From the NCBI RefSeq assembly GCF_020085105.1, contig NC_058046.1, positions 19,452,175-19,516,174 of the forward strand: a stretch of 64,000 nucleotides of DNA, given 5' to 3'. This DNA is from Siniperca chuatsi. Its lineage: Eukaryota; Chordata; Actinopteri; Centrarchiformes; Sinipercidae. The position numbers and the translations under genes are program-made. Shown in pieces: positions 58,267 through 64,000 of this stretch (position 1 is its first letter; each line of letters starts with the position of its first letter). The notes under the pieces were generated by a model. That model made no database searches and had not been told where the DNA came from. It saw only the letters and a program-made list of their open reading frames with translations.

Positions 58267-59203
58267 TCACTATGCCATTGTGCAGAATTTCAATTGTGAA
58301 ATCCCTTCCATTAATGTTACCCCTGGATGGTTTCAAACTGACTTTGTACGTACTGCAGACATTTCCATTAGTTTATTTTTTCAGTATCTTAATTTGAACT
58401 GGAACTATTTCCTTCTTAAAAGGGCAGTCTTCAGAATGGGATACATAAATAAAGTGTCAAAGTACGAAGTAATGCAGAGTTTACTGAATGACAGCTGAAT
58501 AAACATTGTTACCTTATACTACTCTGATTATAATCCTGCATGTTCAAACTGTTTCATTAATCTATATCTTGTTTTCAAGTGGTAATTTTGGTGCAAGTGT
58601 ACCACTAAAGATTAATATGGTTAATCAAGGATATCTATGACAAAATCTGTAGTAGTAATAGTAGAAATATCTTGCAGGGATCTGAAGTGATGACAGACAC
58701 TGAAAAGCAATGACTGGAGACATTGGAAAATAATAGCTTAACTTTGCTACTATCGTCAATAAAGGCTTATTTGCAACTCATAGGAAAAGGACGACCAAAA
58801 CAAATCACACATAAGTTAAGACTTGTGAACAAATGATATATACACTGTACTCGGGCCAAATGTTTGAATGCATGTTTTATATGTTAAATATTTGCATATT
58901 TGCCCATTTTTTTTCCAGGAAAAACACTTATTTCTACAAAAAAGAAGTATTTGTCAGGGTGGGATGAGCTCTTGAGATGAGACTGGAATTAGCAAGTATT
59001 AATTTGAGAGCAGTTACGTAAAGGCTCACCCTTCATGTACATGTAAAGACTGACAACGTGTTCATATTGCCCTACTGCCTCAAAGGCATTCCTAGGATGT
59101 CACCGAAGCTTGTTACAAATCTATACCAAACAAAATAGTATAATCTGACTATCAAAAAAGGAAACTAACTAAATTCACTACATTAATGTAATCCCAGCAA
59201 AAA
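58267..59203. other. Convergent 3' ends of PSMD9 and GTF2H3
   Basis: There is no gene. PSMD9's 3' UTR ends near 58520. The rest is AT-rich and is probably the 3' UTR of GTF2H3 on the minus strand. Confidence 0.5.
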
Positions 59204-62843
<3,640 letters not shown>

Positions 62844-64000
62844 CGCGGCAAGATATTTGTTTGAAACGAGGAGACACCAAAGAAAGTGAAAACTGTTGTT
62901 GTCCTGGAGTTTTATCTTCTGTTAGTTTCCATCTTTGATCTGAAACTTTGCACAGTTTCCACAAACTTTAGAGCGATTTTTAAAGTCTAGATATTCTGAC
63001 AATGTATAGTTTAGTAAAAACTGTGAAATGTATGAAAATACAGCCTGTTTAACTGATTATGTTACCCACCACATCAGCCATACTGGATAGCCTTTGTGCT
63101 TCACTAAGGCTGCGACCTGCTATGTTCGTCTTCTTCTGCTTTAGCAGACTAACTAACACACGGTGCACTGCTGCCACCTAGCGTCTGTAGTGCTGTAGCG
63201 TAAATTCACTTAAAGCCCCTACACACCCATGGTACACCCACACAGGTGCTTTCACTTATTTTGCCTGATTAGACCTGATTAGGAGAATTATTCAGATCTT
63301 TTGCAACACAACAATATTAAAATACTCAATTACAAGTAAAAATCCTGCAATAGTATGTATTATCAGCTAAATGTACTTACTTATGTACTTAATGTAAGTA
63401 TCAGTAAAGTATTTGGTATGCAGACAAACAGCCCCTGTGATTTTTATGTTATTATATATTATATTATTGGACTGTTGTCAGTAATGCAGTAATGTGGAAG
63501 TAGCATTTTACTGTTGTAGCTGGATGAGATGGAGCTCATTTTGATTACTTTATACTGTATACTGTTGGGTAGTTTAATCTATAACAATGCATCATATTTT
63601 ACAACCTGATTTCCAATAAATGTTGTGGAGTAAAAAGTACAATATTTTTGAAATTTAGTGGAGTACAAGTATTAAGTAACATAAAATGGGAGCACTCAAG
63701 TAAGGTACAGTGCCTCATTGTACTTACGCACATTACGTTCATATCATTTACCATGATAATGGGGCATAAAAATAATCATTTCATCATCGATCATTAATCA
63801 TTTAATCAGTCATCATTTCTACCAAAAATAAACAGTATTTGTGCACCACTGAATAATTACAAACCACAATATTCTGTAGCAGTCGCAGTTCAGTATCAAC
63901 AAACTGCAAAAGCAGGTGTTAGAATAAGAATAATTTCATAAATGCCAGACATTTCTACATCACACCTACTGATTTGATTAATGTCTGCAGTAAAAGAAAC
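62844..64000. other. GTF2H3 promoter region and right flank
   Basis: The GTF2H3 5' UTR and promoter lie at about 62844-63180, with TCTTCTTCTGC-rich sequence and a CTCF-like motif at 63170-63184. No TATA box is evident. From about 63290 to 63730 there is another diverged CAGTGGTGG-type MITE (GTGGAGTAAAAAGTACAATA, GAGCACTCAAGTAAGGTACA). No gene was recognised between 63200 and the window end. Confidence 0.5.
63170..63184 (-). promoter_or_regulatory. CTCF-like motif, minus strand
   Basis: Read on the minus strand, ACGCTAGGTGGCAGC matches 13 of 15 positions of the CTCF core, including the whole GCTAGGTGGCAGC part. It lies at the GTF2H3 promoter and points toward the plus-strand motifs near 42.2-51.1 kb. 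Confidence 0.5.

Overview
This is vertebrate nuclear DNA, almost certainly from a ray-finned fish and probably a percomorph. It has AT-rich introns with GT-AG splice sites, compact multi-exon genes and several repeat types that I recognise from teleost genomes. Exon calls were made by reading splice sites, following codon phase across every junction and comparing with remembered human proteins. No database was searched.

Layout: (1) 1-619, the last two exons of CLIP1 (+). (2) 2931-10109, LRRC43 (-), missing its first exon. (3) 12624-14066 and 15033-16406, two small secreted four-helix-type cytokine genes (+) with the same three-exon architecture. (4) 18970-32339, MLXIP/MondoA (-), 17 exons. 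(5) 33214-34348, an internally deleted Tc1-like transposon. (6) 34703-41181, CFAP251/WDR66 (-), 20 exons. (7) 44582-48263, a RABGEF1/Rabex-5 gene (+). (8) 49.7-55.8 kb, a region bracketed by a 51-bp inverted repeat, holding a LINE fragment and an intron-bearing gene apparently derived from a MULE transposase. (9) 55816-58266, PSMD9 (+). (10) 59204-62843, GTF2H3 (-).

CLIP1, LRRC43, MLXIP, CFAP251, PSMD9 and GTF2H3 all lie in human 12q24.31, so this is an ancient conserved block. RABGEF1 (human chromosome 7) and the MULE-derived gene are extra here. In mammals IL31 sits by LRRC43 and MLXIP, and the two cytokine genes occupy that slot. The downstream gene has an IL-31-like layout. The upstream gene has the exon structure of the LIF/OSM/CNTF group. 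This pair is the most notable content of the window.

The genes do not form one pathway. CLIP1 tracks microtubule ends, LRRC43 and CFAP251 are linked to motile cilia, MLXIP senses glucose-derived metabolites, RABGEF1 activates Rab5, PSMD9 helps assemble the proteasome, and GTF2H3 is a TFIIH subunit. Introns and intergenic stretches carry many MITE-type elements. Several CTCF-like motifs lie in convergent orientation around the RABGEF1-GTF2H3 segment. No retrovirus-like element, CRISPR array, rRNA or tRNA gene was recognised.
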